Positions 6,405 through 14,852 of a stretch of 35,704 bases of DNA are shown here, one piece after another. The position numbers and the translations under genes are program-made. Numbering within the stretch: the first letter of the stretch is position 1; every line of letters begins with the position of its first letter. The stretch lies in NCBI GenBank assembly GCA_030426785.1, contig JAUHXY010000011.1, forward strand, positions 1 through 35,704, read 5' to 3'. The notes under the pieces are model-generated. The model was not told where the DNA came from. It saw only the letters and a list, made by a program, of their open reading frames with translations, and ran no database searches. The stretch is from a bacterium (lineage in GTDB: Bacteria; Planctomycetota; UBA1135; GCA-002686595).

Positions 6405-7871
6405 ATGTTGGATCGCCCACCCGAACACGACTCCCGGCAAGACCCGAACGCCGCCCGCACGCTCACCAAGGTGGTGGCCACCATCGGCCCCGCATCCGAG
6501 GACCGGGTGGGGGAACTGATCGACGCTGGCCTCTCGGTGGCTCGCCTCAACTTCAGCCACGGCACGGAGGAGGACCACCGCCGCCGGGTCCAGAAGATTC
6601 GGGTCGCCGCCCAAGAGCGTTTGACCGCCATCGGCATCTTGGCGGACCTGCCCGGGCCGAAAATGCGCACCGGGTCCTTCGCCCAGGGCCGCATCAACCT
6701 GGAGGAGGGTGAGACCGTGCGCCTGCGCAGCGGTTCGGGCCAAGCCATCGCCGGGGAGATCTTGATCGATGTACCCAGCCTGTCGGAGTACGTGCTGCCC
6801 GGCCACCGCATCTTCTTAAATGACGGGCAGGTCGAGCTCGTGTGCGAAGACCGCTACGGGGACACCGTGGTCGGCCGCGTGCGCAAACCCGGCCGGGTGG
6901 GGACGCGCAAGGGCGTGCACTTGCCCGATTCCGCCGTGCGCTACGAACTGCCGACCGAAGAGGATCGGCGCCTGATCCAACTCGGGAACGAGATGGGCGT
7001 GGACTTTTTTGGTATCAGCTTTGTCGGCCATGCCAGCGAAGTGAAGGAGATCCGGGAGCTGGCGGACGGCCAACACCTGATCTCCAAGATCGAACGGCTC
7101 ACGGCCGTCAACAACCTGAAGGAGATCCTGGAGGAGAGTGACGGCATCATGGTCGCCCGGGGGGACCTGGGGGTCGAGCTGCCCCTGAGCGAACTCCCCT
7201 TGACCCAGAAGGCCCTAATCGAAGCGGCGGTCAAGGAGGGTAAGTACGTCATCACGGCCACCGAAATGCTCGAGTCGATGATTCAGTCGAGCCGGCCGAC
7301 CCGGGCCGAGGTTTCCGACGTGGCCAACGCCGTGCTGGACGGCAGCGACGCGGTCATGTTGAGCGCGGAAACCGCGGTGGGCAGCTATCCGGTCGAAGCC
7401 GTGACCGCCATGTCCCAGGTGGCCCGGGCGGCCGAAGGATCGCCGCGCTACGCCCGCACGCCCAGGCTCAAGCTGTCCGAGGGCGAAGCCCACTTCTTCA
7501 ACGCGACGGCCATGGCGGCCGTGCAGGTCGCCTCCGCCCTCAACCTGCGCCGTATCGTCTGTTTCACCGAAACCGGCAACACGGTGCGCTTGATCTCGCG
7601 CTTCAAGCCCCGCGCGGAGGTCATCGCGCTGTGCCCGAACCAAGACGTGGTCAACCGCATGTCGATTCTCTCCCACGTGCGCGCACTGCTCTTCCGGCGC
7701 GAGCCGAGCCTGGAGGACATGATCTACATGGCCGCCGAGATGTTGGTGGTGCGCAACATCGCTGATTACGGCGAGCAGACCGTGTTCGTGGCGGGGGTGC
7801 CCCCGGGGGTGGCCCGTTCCACGAACGTGATGAAGCTGCACCGCATCGGCGAAGAGGTCAAGTTCAGCTAA
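6405..7871 (+). CDS. pyk: Pyruvate kinase
   Basis: 488 residues from the ATG at 6405, near the usual length of about 470-480. It transfers phosphate from phosphoenolpyruvate to ADP, the last step of glycolysis. Signatures in order: TKVVATIGPAS (21-31), ARLNFSHG (46-53, substrate and K+ site), LPGPKMRTG, LNDGQVEL, a DFFGISFV strand, ISKIER with the catalytic Lys, MVARGDLGVELP, and TATEMLESMIQSSRPTRAEVSDVANAVLDGSDAVMLSAETAVGSYP. The C-terminal domain includes the nucleotide-like FTETGNTVRLISRFKP segment. The ORF extends upstream; an alternative ATG at 6312 has AGGA nearby and would add 31 residues, so the start is uncertain. It appears monocistronic. Confidence 0.95.
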   Translation: MLDRPPEHDSRQDPNAARTLTKVVATIGPASEDRVGELIDAGLSVARLNFSHGTEEDHRRRVQKIRVAAQERLTAIGILADLPGPKMRTGSFAQGRINLEEGETVRLRSGSGQAIAGEILIDVPSLSEYVLPGHRIFLNDGQVELVCEDRYGDTVVGRVRKPGRVGTRKGVHLPDSAVRYELPTEEDRRLIQLGNEMGVDFFGISFVGHASEVKEIRELADGQHLISKIERLTAVNNLKEILEESDGIMVARGDLGVELPLSELPLTQKALIEAAVKEGKYVITATEMLESMIQSSRPTRAEVSDVANAVLDGSDAVMLSAETAVGSYPVEAVTAMSQVARAAEGSPRYARTPRLKLSEGEAHFFNATAMAAVQVASALNLRRIVCFTETGNTVRLISRFKPRAEVIALCPNQDVVNRMSILSHVRALLFRREPSLEDMIYMAAEMLVVRNIADYGEQTVFVAGVPPGVARSTNVMKLHRIGEEVKFS

Positions 7872-8245
7872 ACGACCGCTGCGGGTCTGGCCAAGCCCCG
7901 CTGGAACCAATCCGCATTGCCGTGCGCCTTCCAGCGCGTACGGGCACCAGAGGGGCTGCGCTAACTTCGTGGGCCTCGGCGCACGCCCCTAACGCGATTT
8001 GTCAGGAGCGCAAGCCCTTTTTTGGTGGAGCTTCTTCGCTGTATGGGGAACGTGCGATGCCCCTCGGCGCAACTCTTGGGAACCGGTCCCCTTTGTGCGT
8101 TTTTTTTGCGCGGGAATCGGCGTCGTGCTTGAACGGGGGTCGTCGGGCTGCCTAGATTTGGAAACCAGGGCACCGCGCACGCTTGGATTCCTGCCGCCGA
8201 AAGTTTGCAGGTGCTCGACACTCCGGTTGCGGCCCCAGGTTCTCC
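7872..8245. other. 374-base gap between pyk and the ATPase genes
   Basis: No credible ORF is seen. The only notable element is the T-rich hairpin listed next. The final 60 bases before the ATPase start show no clear promoter or ribosome-binding site. Confidence 0.5.
8068..8107 (+). terminator. Candidate intrinsic terminator for pyk
   Basis: An eight-T run (8100-8107) follows an imperfect hairpin made of CGCA/TGCG (8068-8071 with 8096-8099) and inner GGGA/TCCC (8078-8081 with 8087-8090). It lies about 200 bases after the pyk stop. The stem is weak, but the U tract is strong for this GC-rich DNA. Confidence 0.35.
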
Positions 8246-9130
8246 ATGCTCAATCGCTTTCAATTCACTCGCCTGCGCCCCAAGGCGCGGCCCCAAGCTC
8301 CGGCTCCCACCCGCACCCCTTCCCGGAGCCAAGACCAAGCGCCCGCTCGGGTGATTTGCGTCGCCAGCGGTAAGGGCGGAACGGGCAAGAGCATCATGGC
8401 CTCCAACCTGGCCATCACGCGGGCGCGCATGGGGGAACGGGTACTGCTCGTGGACTTCGACGCGGGCTTGGCCAACGCGCACTTGCTGCTCGGGCTAGCC
8501 CCCGATTACGACCTGGGCCACGTCATGGAAGGGCGGGTTTCGGCGCGCGATGCGCTGGTGGAGGGTCCGCTCGGAATGAAGTTGCTTTCCGGCGGGGTGG
8601 GTCGCGATGCGCTCGTGAACCCGACGCGGCGCGAGTTGGACCGACTCTTCAAGGCCTTGCGCCCCATGGAGGAGATGTTCGATCTGATCATCATCGATCA
8701 CGGCGCCGGCCTCGGGTACAGCACCGTGGCGCACTTGGCCGCGACCTCGACGTTGATCTTGGTCACCAACCACGAGGTGACCGCACTCTCCGATGGTTAC
8801 GCGCTCTACAAGCGCGCCATGATGGTCAACCGCGGCATGCGCGTCGGGTTGGTCGTCAACCGTGCACCCGACGAACGGCTCGCGATGGCGGGTCGGGATC
8901 GCTTCTGCACCGCGGCTCAGCGCTTCTTGGGTTGCCAACCCGAGTTCATCGGCTGGGTACCGGTGGACCCAGAGGTGGGACAAAGCGTGCAACGACGGGT
9001 CCCCGTCACGTTGGGCGCTCCGAACTCCGCGGCCGCCAAAGCGATCGGCAAGATCGCGGAGTGGACGCCTATTGACCACGCCCGCACGACAAGTGCATTC
9101 TACGACAAGGCTCGCAAGTCGCTGCGCTAA
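8246..9130 (+). CDS. FlhG/MinD-like P-loop ATPase
   Basis: 294 residues from the ATG at 8246; the track ORF's 21 earlier codons look non-coding. After a basic, Pro-rich, probably disordered N-terminus (1-35) comes the deviant Walker A SGKGGTGKS (41-49), then VLLVDFDAGLANAHLLLG (Walker A', switch I) and FDLIIIDHGAGLG, the Walker B/switch II version typical of FlhG/YlxH/MinD. Such ATPases dimerise on nucleotide and place flagella, division sites or other complexes at defined positions. No flagellar gene (flhF, fliA) or minC/E lies nearby. Instead a second ParA-type ATPase follows about 170 bases downstream. No C-terminal membrane-targeting amphipathic helix is obvious. The cargo is unknown; the superfamily call is firm. 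Confidence 0.85.
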   Translation: MLNRFQFTRLRPKARPQAPAPTRTPSRSQDQAPARVICVASGKGGTGKSIMASNLAITRARMGERVLLVDFDAGLANAHLLLGLAPDYDLGHVMEGRVSARDALVEGPLGMKLLSGGVGRDALVNPTRRELDRLFKALRPMEEMFDLIIIDHGAGLGYSTVAHLAATSTLILVTNHEVTALSDGYALYKRAMMVNRGMRVGLVVNRAPDERLAMAGRDRFCTAAQRFLGCQPEFIGWVPVDPEVGQSVQRRVPVTLGAPNSAAAKAIGKIAEWTPIDHARTTSAFYDKARKSLR

Positions 9131-9296
9131 AGGATCCGCGTGACCCTGGTTGCGCTCCCCCAAGCCAAGCTCGCGAGTCCCCCCCCGACAACCGCATCCG
9201 AACGAGAAGGCCGCTTAGGTCTTTGAGCCCGGCGCGGTCCTTCCCGCTCGCGACATGACCCAAACGCGCCATTCCCACTGTCAACCCGGTCAAGGC

Positions 9297-10208
9297 ATGC
9301 AGGTCTTGACCTTCGTGAACCAGAAGGGCGGGTGCGGCAAAACGACGACCGCAATCAACCTGGCCGGTGCGCTCGCCCGACGCGGGGAGCGCGTGTTGGT
9401 CGTCGACTTGGACCCGCAAGCCCATGCCACGATGGGCCTCGGCGTGTACGGCGCAGAGGGGCCCGGCGCGGTCGAAGTGCTGCTCGACGAAGCCTACATC
9501 GAGCAAGCCATCCGCGAATTGCCGTCGGGCTTGCACCTGTTGCCCGCGCAGCCGCGCTTGGGCGAGTTCGAGGAGGTGTCCGAGCGCATGATCCACCCCG
9601 AGCAACGCTTGCGCTTCGCGCTCGATGCCGTTCGGGATCGCTACGACTACGTGATCGTGGACTGCCCGCCGCGCACCGACGGGGTGTTGTGTGCCAACGC
9701 CATGTTCGCGTGCACGACCGCCATGTTGGTGGTGGAGACCGGAGCGTTCGCGTTGCAGGGCGCCCTACAAGCCCTGCGCGTGCTCGAAGAGGTGGGGGAG
9801 AACCAAGAGCGGCGCTACCCGATCCGCGTCGTTGGAACCCTGTACGATCGGCGCACGCGCTTCGCCCGCGAGTTGCTGGTGGCGCTGCACAGCCGTTTCG
9901 GAACCGCCATGTTCGACACCGTCATCCGCACGAGCGTGCGTTTGCGGGAAGCCCCTGCCTTGGGCGTCACCGTCGACGTGCTGGACCCCGATTGTCGCGC
10001 AACCGCGGACTTCGCCGCTTTGGCGGAAGAGGTTTGTTGCGCGTTTGCGGAGGGGGCGGAAGCGACTCCCCTGCACGCCGGCACCGTGCAGGAATCCAAC
10101 ACCGCTGATGCCGCGCTGCCCGCGTCCGCTTCCGAAGCCGCCGGACCATTTTCCGCGCCTTCCGAAGCCCTGGAACCCTCCGGCCCGAATCGGCGCCCCA
10201 CGCCCTAA
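9297..10208 (+). CDS. ParA/Soj-family ATPase
   Basis: 303 residues from the ATG at 9297, which gives the standard ParA start MQVLTFVNQKGGCGKTTTAINLAGALA. The track's ATG at 9255 adds 14 residues without family character. The deviant Walker A has the signature Lys (KGGCGKTTT). VLVVDLDPQAHATMGLG and YDYVIVDCPPRTDGVLCANAMFA follow, then a VVGTLYDRRTRFARELL region and the R-E-A-P-A-L-G motif near the end of the ATPase fold. About 60 C-terminal residues are Ala/Glu/Pro-rich and probably disordered. ParA proteins form nucleoid gradients that move plasmids, chromosomes or protein clusters with the help of a ParB-like partner. No parB or parS-like repeat is seen here, so the HhH protein next door could be the partner or cargo adaptor (inference). 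Confidence 0.88.
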   Translation: MQVLTFVNQKGGCGKTTTAINLAGALARRGERVLVVDLDPQAHATMGLGVYGAEGPGAVEVLLDEAYIEQAIRELPSGLHLLPAQPRLGEFEEVSERMIHPEQRLRFALDAVRDRYDYVIVDCPPRTDGVLCANAMFACTTAMLVVETGAFALQGALQALRVLEEVGENQERRYPIRVVGTLYDRRTRFARELLVALHSRFGTAMFDTVIRTSVRLREAPALGVTVDVLDPDCRATADFAALAEEVCCAFAEGAEATPLHAGTVQESNTADAALPASASEAAGPFSAPSEALEPSGPNRRPTP

Positions 10209-10279
10209 CCCGACCAACTCGATCCATCGAAGGGCCAACCCGCGCCCCTTCTTCCACCGCCAACCGCACAGGCACGCCC

Positions 10280-11974
10280 ATGGATTCACTCGCCCTGCTC
10301 TGCAACCTCCACGCTGATGGCCCGGCCACCCTGGGCCAACTCCGTCGCGCGGGTTGCCAATCCCTCGCCGACCTGCAGCGTCTCGCGCCCCAGGAACTTG
10401 CTGATTTGTTACAGGTGCCCCCGGCCATGGCGAGGCGCTTGAACCGGGAAGCGCGGATTTTGGCCGATCGGGTAGGGGAGGACCCCCTCGACCCGGAAGA
10501 AGCTCCCGAGAACGTGGCGGTCCCCTTCGTAGAAGCCGACCCCTCGCCGGCCCGCGGCAGCACGCAAGCCGCGGTGGAACGCCTGCGTCCCATCGATCGC
10601 GAGATCGTCGACCAGGCCTTGTCCCGGCAGCCGGCCTTCCGCTCGCATGCGGACCAGCCCAAAAACGGCCAAGCCGAGCCTCGCAACCAGCCGACTTGGG
10701 AGTGGGGCGATGCGAAGCAGACCCAACCGAACGTCGCGCAAAACGACGAGGTCGAGGCCGCCCCCGTGGTCCCGCCGCCCGCCTTGGCTCCCAAGCCTCA
10801 TCCTGGCGCCGCTTTGATCGGCGCGGTCGACGGTTTGGATCGTGTCGTGGCGGGTGCGTTGGCCGCTGCGGGCGTCAACACGATCGAAGACCTAATCGAT
10901 CGCGACGCAGGTCCTTTGGCGCGCCAAACCGGCTTGAACTTCAGCCGCGTCCGCCGCTTCCAATTCTTGGCCCGCCGTGCGCTTTTGTCCGAACACGAGC
11001 CGGCCCCGGCACCCAAGTCCGAACCGCTGCCGCCGCGTGCGCCACAATCTCCGGCGGCCCAAACCGAAGCCACCGAAGCCACCACCGCATCCCAGCCGGA
11101 ACCTTCCGTGCAAGAGATCGTGCCCGCGCCGGCACCGACGCCCAAATTCACGGCGCGCCACGACGTCGCGACCCCCTTTGGAGCCCCCCTGCTGCCAAAG
11201 GAGTTGCAAACGATCGCGGACGAGCCCATCCACCTGCCCGCGAAGTCGGAGAACATCGCAGAACAGCCGGCGTCGATCGACTTGCCCGATCACCCGGTCG
11301 CCGAATTCGAACCCCAGTCCGGTGGTCCGATGGTCGCGCCGCAAGCCCTCGACGCGCCTTGGCGTCCCGAAGAGTTAGGGGATGGCGAGGCCGCGCAAGG
11401 GGCCGCTGGGGACGAGGCAGCCGAAACGGTCCTCGACCCGAAGCCGGTCCAAGAAGAAGCGCCTTCGGTGGTCGAAGACGAACCGAACGTCGAAACGCCC
11501 GTGACGCCCCTGGGCCGTTGGGTCCCCCGGGCTCTACGCGGCGTGGAAGAGACGCCCATCGAGTGCGTCGAGCCCGAGCCGGTGCTCGTGCCGCCTCCGC
11601 CGCCGCGCCGCTTCTGGGAGCCCAAGCGCTTTTGGGAGGCCCGTAAGAATCGTCGCGAAAAGGCCGCGCTCGAAGCGCGCTCCGAGACGGAGAACTTGCC
11701 CGATCCCGAAGAAGCCGTCGCTTCGCCGGTTCTGCCGGAGGTGCCCCGGCCCACGCAAACCGACCGGCAACCGTCGGTGACACCGGCCACTCCGACCGAT
11801 GGCGCGGTGCCCTGGGACTTCAGCACGCCGGAAGGCTCGGCGCAAAACGCTGGGACGCGCGCTGCGATGTCGCGCAAGGACTCGACTCTGGAAGCGCCGC
11901 GAGGCAAAGGCTTCGAGTTCTCCGAAACCAACAAGGAAACGACCCGCGAAGACGCGTCTGGTCCGTTCGCCTAA
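10280..11974 (+). CDS. Protein with two helix-hairpin-helix-like domains and a long disordered tail
   Basis: 564 residues. Residues 1-65 (LGQLRRAGCQSLADLQRLAPQELADLLQVPPAMARRLNREARIL) and about 173-235 (GAVDGLDRVVAGALAAAGVNTIEDLIDRDAGPLARQTGLNFSRVRRFQFLARRALL) share the DUF4332/RuvA-type HhH pattern: a short helix pair, a 'gv.t..dL' turn and a basic closing helix. The domain looks duplicated and may bind DNA or another protein. Between and after them the protein is Pro/Glu/Ala-rich and low-complexity, with a basic RRFWEPKRFWEARKNRREKA patch near residue 440. It is the last gene of a cluster with two ParA-type ATPases and is followed by a strong terminator, which supports a joint positioning system. 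The function is unknown. Not a known ParB by any visible motif. Confidence 0.75.
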   Translation: MDSLALLCNLHADGPATLGQLRRAGCQSLADLQRLAPQELADLLQVPPAMARRLNREARILADRVGEDPLDPEEAPENVAVPFVEADPSPARGSTQAAVERLRPIDREIVDQALSRQPAFRSHADQPKNGQAEPRNQPTWEWGDAKQTQPNVAQNDEVEAAPVVPPPALAPKPHPGAALIGAVDGLDRVVAGALAAAGVNTIEDLIDRDAGPLARQTGLNFSRVRRFQFLARRALLSEHEPAPAPKSEPLPPRAPQSPAAQTEATEATTASQPEPSVQEIVPAPAPTPKFTARHDVATPFGAPLLPKELQTIADEPIHLPAKSENIAEQPASIDLPDHPVAEFEPQSGGPMVAPQALDAPWRPEELGDGEAAQGAAGDEAAETVLDPKPVQEEAPSVVEDEPNVETPVTPLGRWVPRALRGVEETPIECVEPEPVLVPPPPPRRFWEPKRFWEARKNRREKAALEARSETENLPDPEEAVASPVLPEVPRPTQTDRQPSVTPATPTDGAVPWDFSTPEGSAQNAGTRAAMSRKDSTLEAPRGKGFEFSETNKETTREDASGPFA

Positions 11975-12013
11975 GCTCGACCTAGAAGCGCGGAAGCAAC
12001 GTCCGCGCGCCAC

Positions 12014-12048
12014 GGGCCGGTCCTCGCCGCGGGGACCGGCCCTTTTTT
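12014..12048 (+). terminator. Intrinsic terminator after the ATPase/HhH cluster
   Basis: A perfect 10-bp stem, GGGCCGGTCC (12014-12023) with GGACCGGCCC (12033-12042), is followed at once by six T's (12043-12048). It is a textbook rho-independent terminator, 40 bases after the HhH gene stop, and it separates that cluster from the aminotransferase gene. Confidence 0.92.
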
Positions 12049-12079
12049 GCAATCCGTGGGGCTGCCTCCAGGCGGGTCG

Positions 12080-12085
12080 TATACT
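12080..12085 (+). promoter_or_regulatory. Candidate -10 element (TATACT) of the aminotransferase
   Basis: TATACT lies 13 bases before the ATG, just after the upstream terminator, so a promoter is needed here. It implies a very short 5' leader. No -35 box at the usual distance is visible. The surrounding CGTATACTGTTGG nearly repeats before the helicase gene (CGTATCCTGTTGG at 14755-14767). Confidence 0.5.
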
Positions 12086-12098
12086 GTTGGCTCGCCCT

Positions 12099-13403
12099 AT
12101 GAGCCAGCCCACCCATCGATCGACTCCCTCCCAGGCCCCTTCCTCTGCCTCCTCGTCCCCCGAGGGCGAGGTGCACGCGCTGATCGACTCCGCGCGCCAG
12201 CGACCGGCTCAGGACCCCATTTTCGCGATCCACGGGGAAGCCAAGCGCCGCGCCGCCCTAGGAGAAGACGTGATCGACGCGAGCCTCGGCACGTTGATGG
12301 ACGAGGAAGGGCGTTTGGCGGTCATGCCCACGGTCGTGCGTGCGCTCGGTCAGGTGGATCCGAGCAAGGCCGCCGCCTACGCCCCGATCGCCGGGGAAGC
12401 GACCTTCAACCGGGCGGTCATCGAGGACGTCTTTGGCCCGGCCGGGCTCGCGGAGGCCAGCGATTGTGTGGCGACGGCCGGCGGCACAGGGGCGGTGCAC
12501 CACGCCGTCTTGAACATGTTGGACCGGGGCGAAAGCCTCCTGACCACCGACTATCACTGGGCGCCTTACCGCACGATCGCGGACCAATCCGAGCGCGGCG
12601 TGCGCACCTTCCGCATGTTCAACGCGGAGCGCCGTTTCGACTTGGAAGCGTTGGAGCGCAGCCTGCACGAGACCGCTGCCGTGCAGAAGCGGGTGTTGCT
12701 GATCCTCAACTTCCCGTGCCACAACCCGACCGGGTACAGCTTGAACGAGCGCGAATGGGCGGAGGTCAACCGGATATTGCGCTCCCTTGACAAGCGCTTG
12801 CCCGTCTCGGTTTTGCTCGACTTGGCCTATGCCAAGTACGGCGCACCGGGCACGGATGCCTGGACGCGGTTCGTGGGGGAGCTCGCCGGCGACATGCCGG
12901 TGCTCGCCGCCTGGTCCGCGTCGAAAGCCTTCGCGCAGTACGGAGCCCGCGTGGGGGGCCTGGCCGTCGCGATGCACGACGAAGCGGAACGCAAGCGCAT
13001 CGCGGCCGCGTTCGCCTATTCCTGCCGCGCCACGTGGTCGAACTGCAACCACCTGGGCATGTTGGCCGTCACCCAGCTGTTAACCGACGGTGGGTTGCGA
13101 GCCGGGGTGGAGCAAGATCGGGCGGCTTTGTTGGCCATGCTCGATGAGCGCGTGCAGAAGTTCAACGACGCTGCGGCCGCTCAAAACCTGCAGTACCCGC
13201 GATACGAAGGGGGTTTTTTCGTCACGGTCTTCACGACGGATCCTCAAGAAACCGCACGCCGTTGCCAGGCGGAAGGCCTTTTCATCGTGCCGATTCAAGG
13301 AGCCGTGCGGGTCGCTTTGTGCGCCACGCCCCAGAACCAAGTGGAACGCTTGGTCGGCATCTTGGCCCGGGGCGTAGCCGGTTTGCAGGGAGTGCCGGCG
13401 TGA
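12099..13403 (+). CDS. Class I/II PLP-dependent aminotransferase
   Basis: 434 residues from the ATG at 12099; the longer track ORF runs back through the terminator and is not credible. It is an aspartate-aminotransferase-fold (type I) enzyme. Landmarks are the Y-x-P-I-x-G-E segment (94-100), GGTGAVHHAV, NFPCHNPTG (204-212), DLAYAKYG (241-248, PLP Asp/Tyr) and the PLP lysine K276 in WSASKAFAQYGARVGGL. The NFPCHNPTG and SASK contexts are closest to aspartate/aromatic aminotransferases, but amino-acid specificity cannot be read. The first 25 residues are Ser/Pro-rich and disordered. Its stop overlaps the next gene's GTG start (GTGA), so it is coupled to the UPRT-like protein. Confidence 0.9.
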   Translation: MSQPTHRSTPSQAPSSASSSPEGEVHALIDSARQRPAQDPIFAIHGEAKRRAALGEDVIDASLGTLMDEEGRLAVMPTVVRALGQVDPSKAAAYAPIAGEATFNRAVIEDVFGPAGLAEASDCVATAGGTGAVHHAVLNMLDRGESLLTTDYHWAPYRTIADQSERGVRTFRMFNAERRFDLEALERSLHETAAVQKRVLLILNFPCHNPTGYSLNEREWAEVNRILRSLDKRLPVSVLLDLAYAKYGAPGTDAWTRFVGELAGDMPVLAAWSASKAFAQYGARVGGLAVAMHDEAERKRIAAAFAYSCRATWSNCNHLGMLAVTQLLTDGGLRAGVEQDRAALLAMLDERVQKFNDAAAAQNLQYPRYEGGFFVTVFTTDPQETARRCQAEGLFIVPIQGAVRVALCATPQNQVERLVGILARGVAGLQGVPA

Positions 13404-14185
13404 GCTCGGGACTACTCGAACACGCCTACGGGCCGCGGGTGGCCGTTCTGGACAACCCCTTTTTGCACACGGCCCTGCTGCGCATCGGGCAAACGAACAC
13501 GCCCCACCCCGAGGTCTTGGCTCTCCTGCGTGCCAGCTACACCGTCTTGGCGGCCCACGGGTTTGGAGCTCATCTACCGCGGGTGTGGAGGAGCGAGCCC
13601 ACGCGCATGGCGGAAGCGCATGGGGAGCAGGGGCACTGGCAAGGCCAGGTGCTCGACCCCTCCGAGCGCGTCGTGATTCTCGATGTGATCCGCGGAGGCA
13701 TCGTGCCCGCGCAAGTCTGTTTTGAACTGCTGACCCACGTCTTGCCCCTCGAAAATCTGCGTCTCGATCACGTCAACATGGCGCGCCAGGCCGGGCCCGA
13801 CGGACACGTGCAAAGCGTGGATCTGACGGGCAGCAAGATCGGTGGGTCCACCGAAGGCGTGACCCTGGTGGTGCCCGATCCGATGGGGGCGACCGGCTCC
13901 ACCCTGGTGCGGGCTTTGGAGCACCTGCAAGAGTCCTTCGGACGCCCCGCCCGAGTCCTTGCGATGCCCCTGATCGCGACCCCGGAGTTCCTGGCGCGGG
14001 TGCTTCCGGCGCATCCCGAACTGTACGTGGTGGCCGGCCGCGTCGACCGCGGGCTGAGTCCGGCGGAGGTGCTCGAGACCCCGCCGGGTACCCATTGGGA
14101 CCAGGAACGCGGCCTCGACGAGCACGACTACATCGTGCCCGGAGCGGGGGGGCTAGGGGAGGTGCTCAACAACTCCTGGTGTTGA
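13400..14185 (+). CDS. Uracil phosphoribosyltransferase-like protein
   Basis: 261 residues from a GTG start that overlaps the aminotransferase stop by four bases, with GGGAG seven bases upstream. The core is PRTase-like: VVILDVIRGGIVPAQVCFELL (91-111), DLTGSKIGG and the PRPP loop VVPDPMGATGSTL (157-169), where the two acidic residues of other PRTases are replaced by PD-PMGATG as in Upp. True Upp proteins make UMP from uracil and end in a uracil-binding G-x-G-D-x-G-D motif. Here the C-terminus reads VPGAGGLGEVLNNSWC and is longer and diverged (total length exceeds the usual ~208). So it may use another base or be regulatory. The pairing with an aminotransferase is unusual and unexplained. Confidence 0.75.
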   Translation: MSSGLLEHAYGPRVAVLDNPFLHTALLRIGQTNTPHPEVLALLRASYTVLAAHGFGAHLPRVWRSEPTRMAEAHGEQGHWQGQVLDPSERVVILDVIRGGIVPAQVCFELLTHVLPLENLRLDHVNMARQAGPDGHVQSVDLTGSKIGGSTEGVTLVVPDPMGATGSTLVRALEHLQESFGRPARVLAMPLIATPEFLARVLPAHPELYVVAGRVDRGLSPAEVLETPPGTHWDQERGLDEHDYIVPGAGGLGEVLNNSWC

Positions 14186-14346
14186 GCCGAGACCGCGATC
14201 CGTCGCGTTTTTTCTGCCCCCAACCCTTGCTCCGCATCGGATACAGGGCGAAAAGGGGCCCGGAAAGGGCCGCTGTCGTGTAGACTTCGCGGCCTTGCTG
14301 TTCTCCGACCCCGATCGGATCCCCCTGTCGACCCCCCGATTCCTCC

Positions 14347-14685
14347 ATGACCTACGTCGTCACCGAGCCCTGCGTCAAGTGTAAGTTCACCGACTGCGTG
14401 GACGTATGCCCCGTCGATTGCTTTACCGAAGGGAAGAACTTCCTCGCGATCAATCCGGACGAGTGCATCGACTGTGGCGCCTGCGTTCCGGAGTGCCCCG
14501 TCGAGGCCATCTACGAGGAGTCGGAAGTGCCGGACAAGTGGGCTGAATACGTCGAGCTGAACGCCAAACTGGCGGAGTCTTGGCCGACCATCACTGGCCG
14601 CAAAGATCCGCTCGACACCGCCGAGGAATTCAAAGGCGTCGAAAGCAAGCGCGAACATCTGAGCGAGGAGCCCTTCGCGGGCTAA
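14347..14685 (+). CDS. fdxA: 7Fe ferredoxin (FdxA type)
   Basis: 112 residues. It carries the Azotobacter ferredoxin I pattern of nine cysteines (C9, C12, C17, C21, C25, C40, C43, C46, C50): [18 protein letters not shown] followed by [14 protein letters not shown]. This binds one [3Fe-4S] and one [4Fe-4S] cluster. The tail ([36 protein letters not shown]) also matches the FdxA C-terminal region that wraps the clusters. It is a small soluble electron carrier. No redox partner lies beside it. TAGACT at 14281-14286 is the only promoter-like hexamer in the gap upstream. A hairpin follows the stop. Confidence 0.94.
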   Translation: MTYVVTEPCVKCKFTDCVDVCPVDCFTEGKNFLAINPDECIDCGACVPECPVEAIYEESEVPDKWAEYVELNAKLAESWPTITGRKDPLDTAEEFKGVESKREHLSEEPFAG

Positions 14686-14704
14686 GCCGCTCTGACCTCC
14701 CCAG

Positions 14705-14729
14705 CCACCCGGATCGATCCGGGGGGTGG
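14705..14729 (+). terminator. Hairpin after fdxA
   Basis: CCACC(CGGATC) pairs with (GATCCG)GGGGGTGG across 14705-14729, with a perfect CGGATC/GATCCG heart and a small G bulge. It starts 20 bases after the fdxA stop. No U tract follows, so termination efficiency is uncertain. A second hairpin, CCCGGA/TCCGGG (14733-14747), sits directly behind it. Confidence 0.5.
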
Positions 14730-14756
14730 GTACCCGGATCTTCCGGGACCTGCGCG

Positions 14757-14762
14757 TATCCT
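14757..14762 (+). promoter_or_regulatory. Candidate -10 element (TATCCT) of the helicase gene
   Basis: TATCCT sits in CGTATCCTGTTGG, almost identical to the element before the aminotransferase. It would place the transcript start near 14769 and leave a leader of roughly 175 bases before the helicase ATG. No -35 box is obvious. Confidence 0.4.
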
Positions 14763-14837
14763 GTTGGATGCACGTGCCACAACTCGAGGGGCTACTGAGC
14801 CCCATTCTTTTCGTCGCCGGCAGGATCGTACGGGACT

Positions 14838-14852
14838 CTACGCTAGGCGTAG
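14838..14852 (+). promoter_or_regulatory. Hairpin in the helicase leader
   Basis: CTACGC (14838-14843), loop TAG, GCGTAG (14847-14852) forms a perfect 6-bp stem about 90 bases before the helicase start. Long structured leaders are common on cold-shock RNA helicase mRNAs. Whether this one regulates is inference. Confidence 0.35.
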
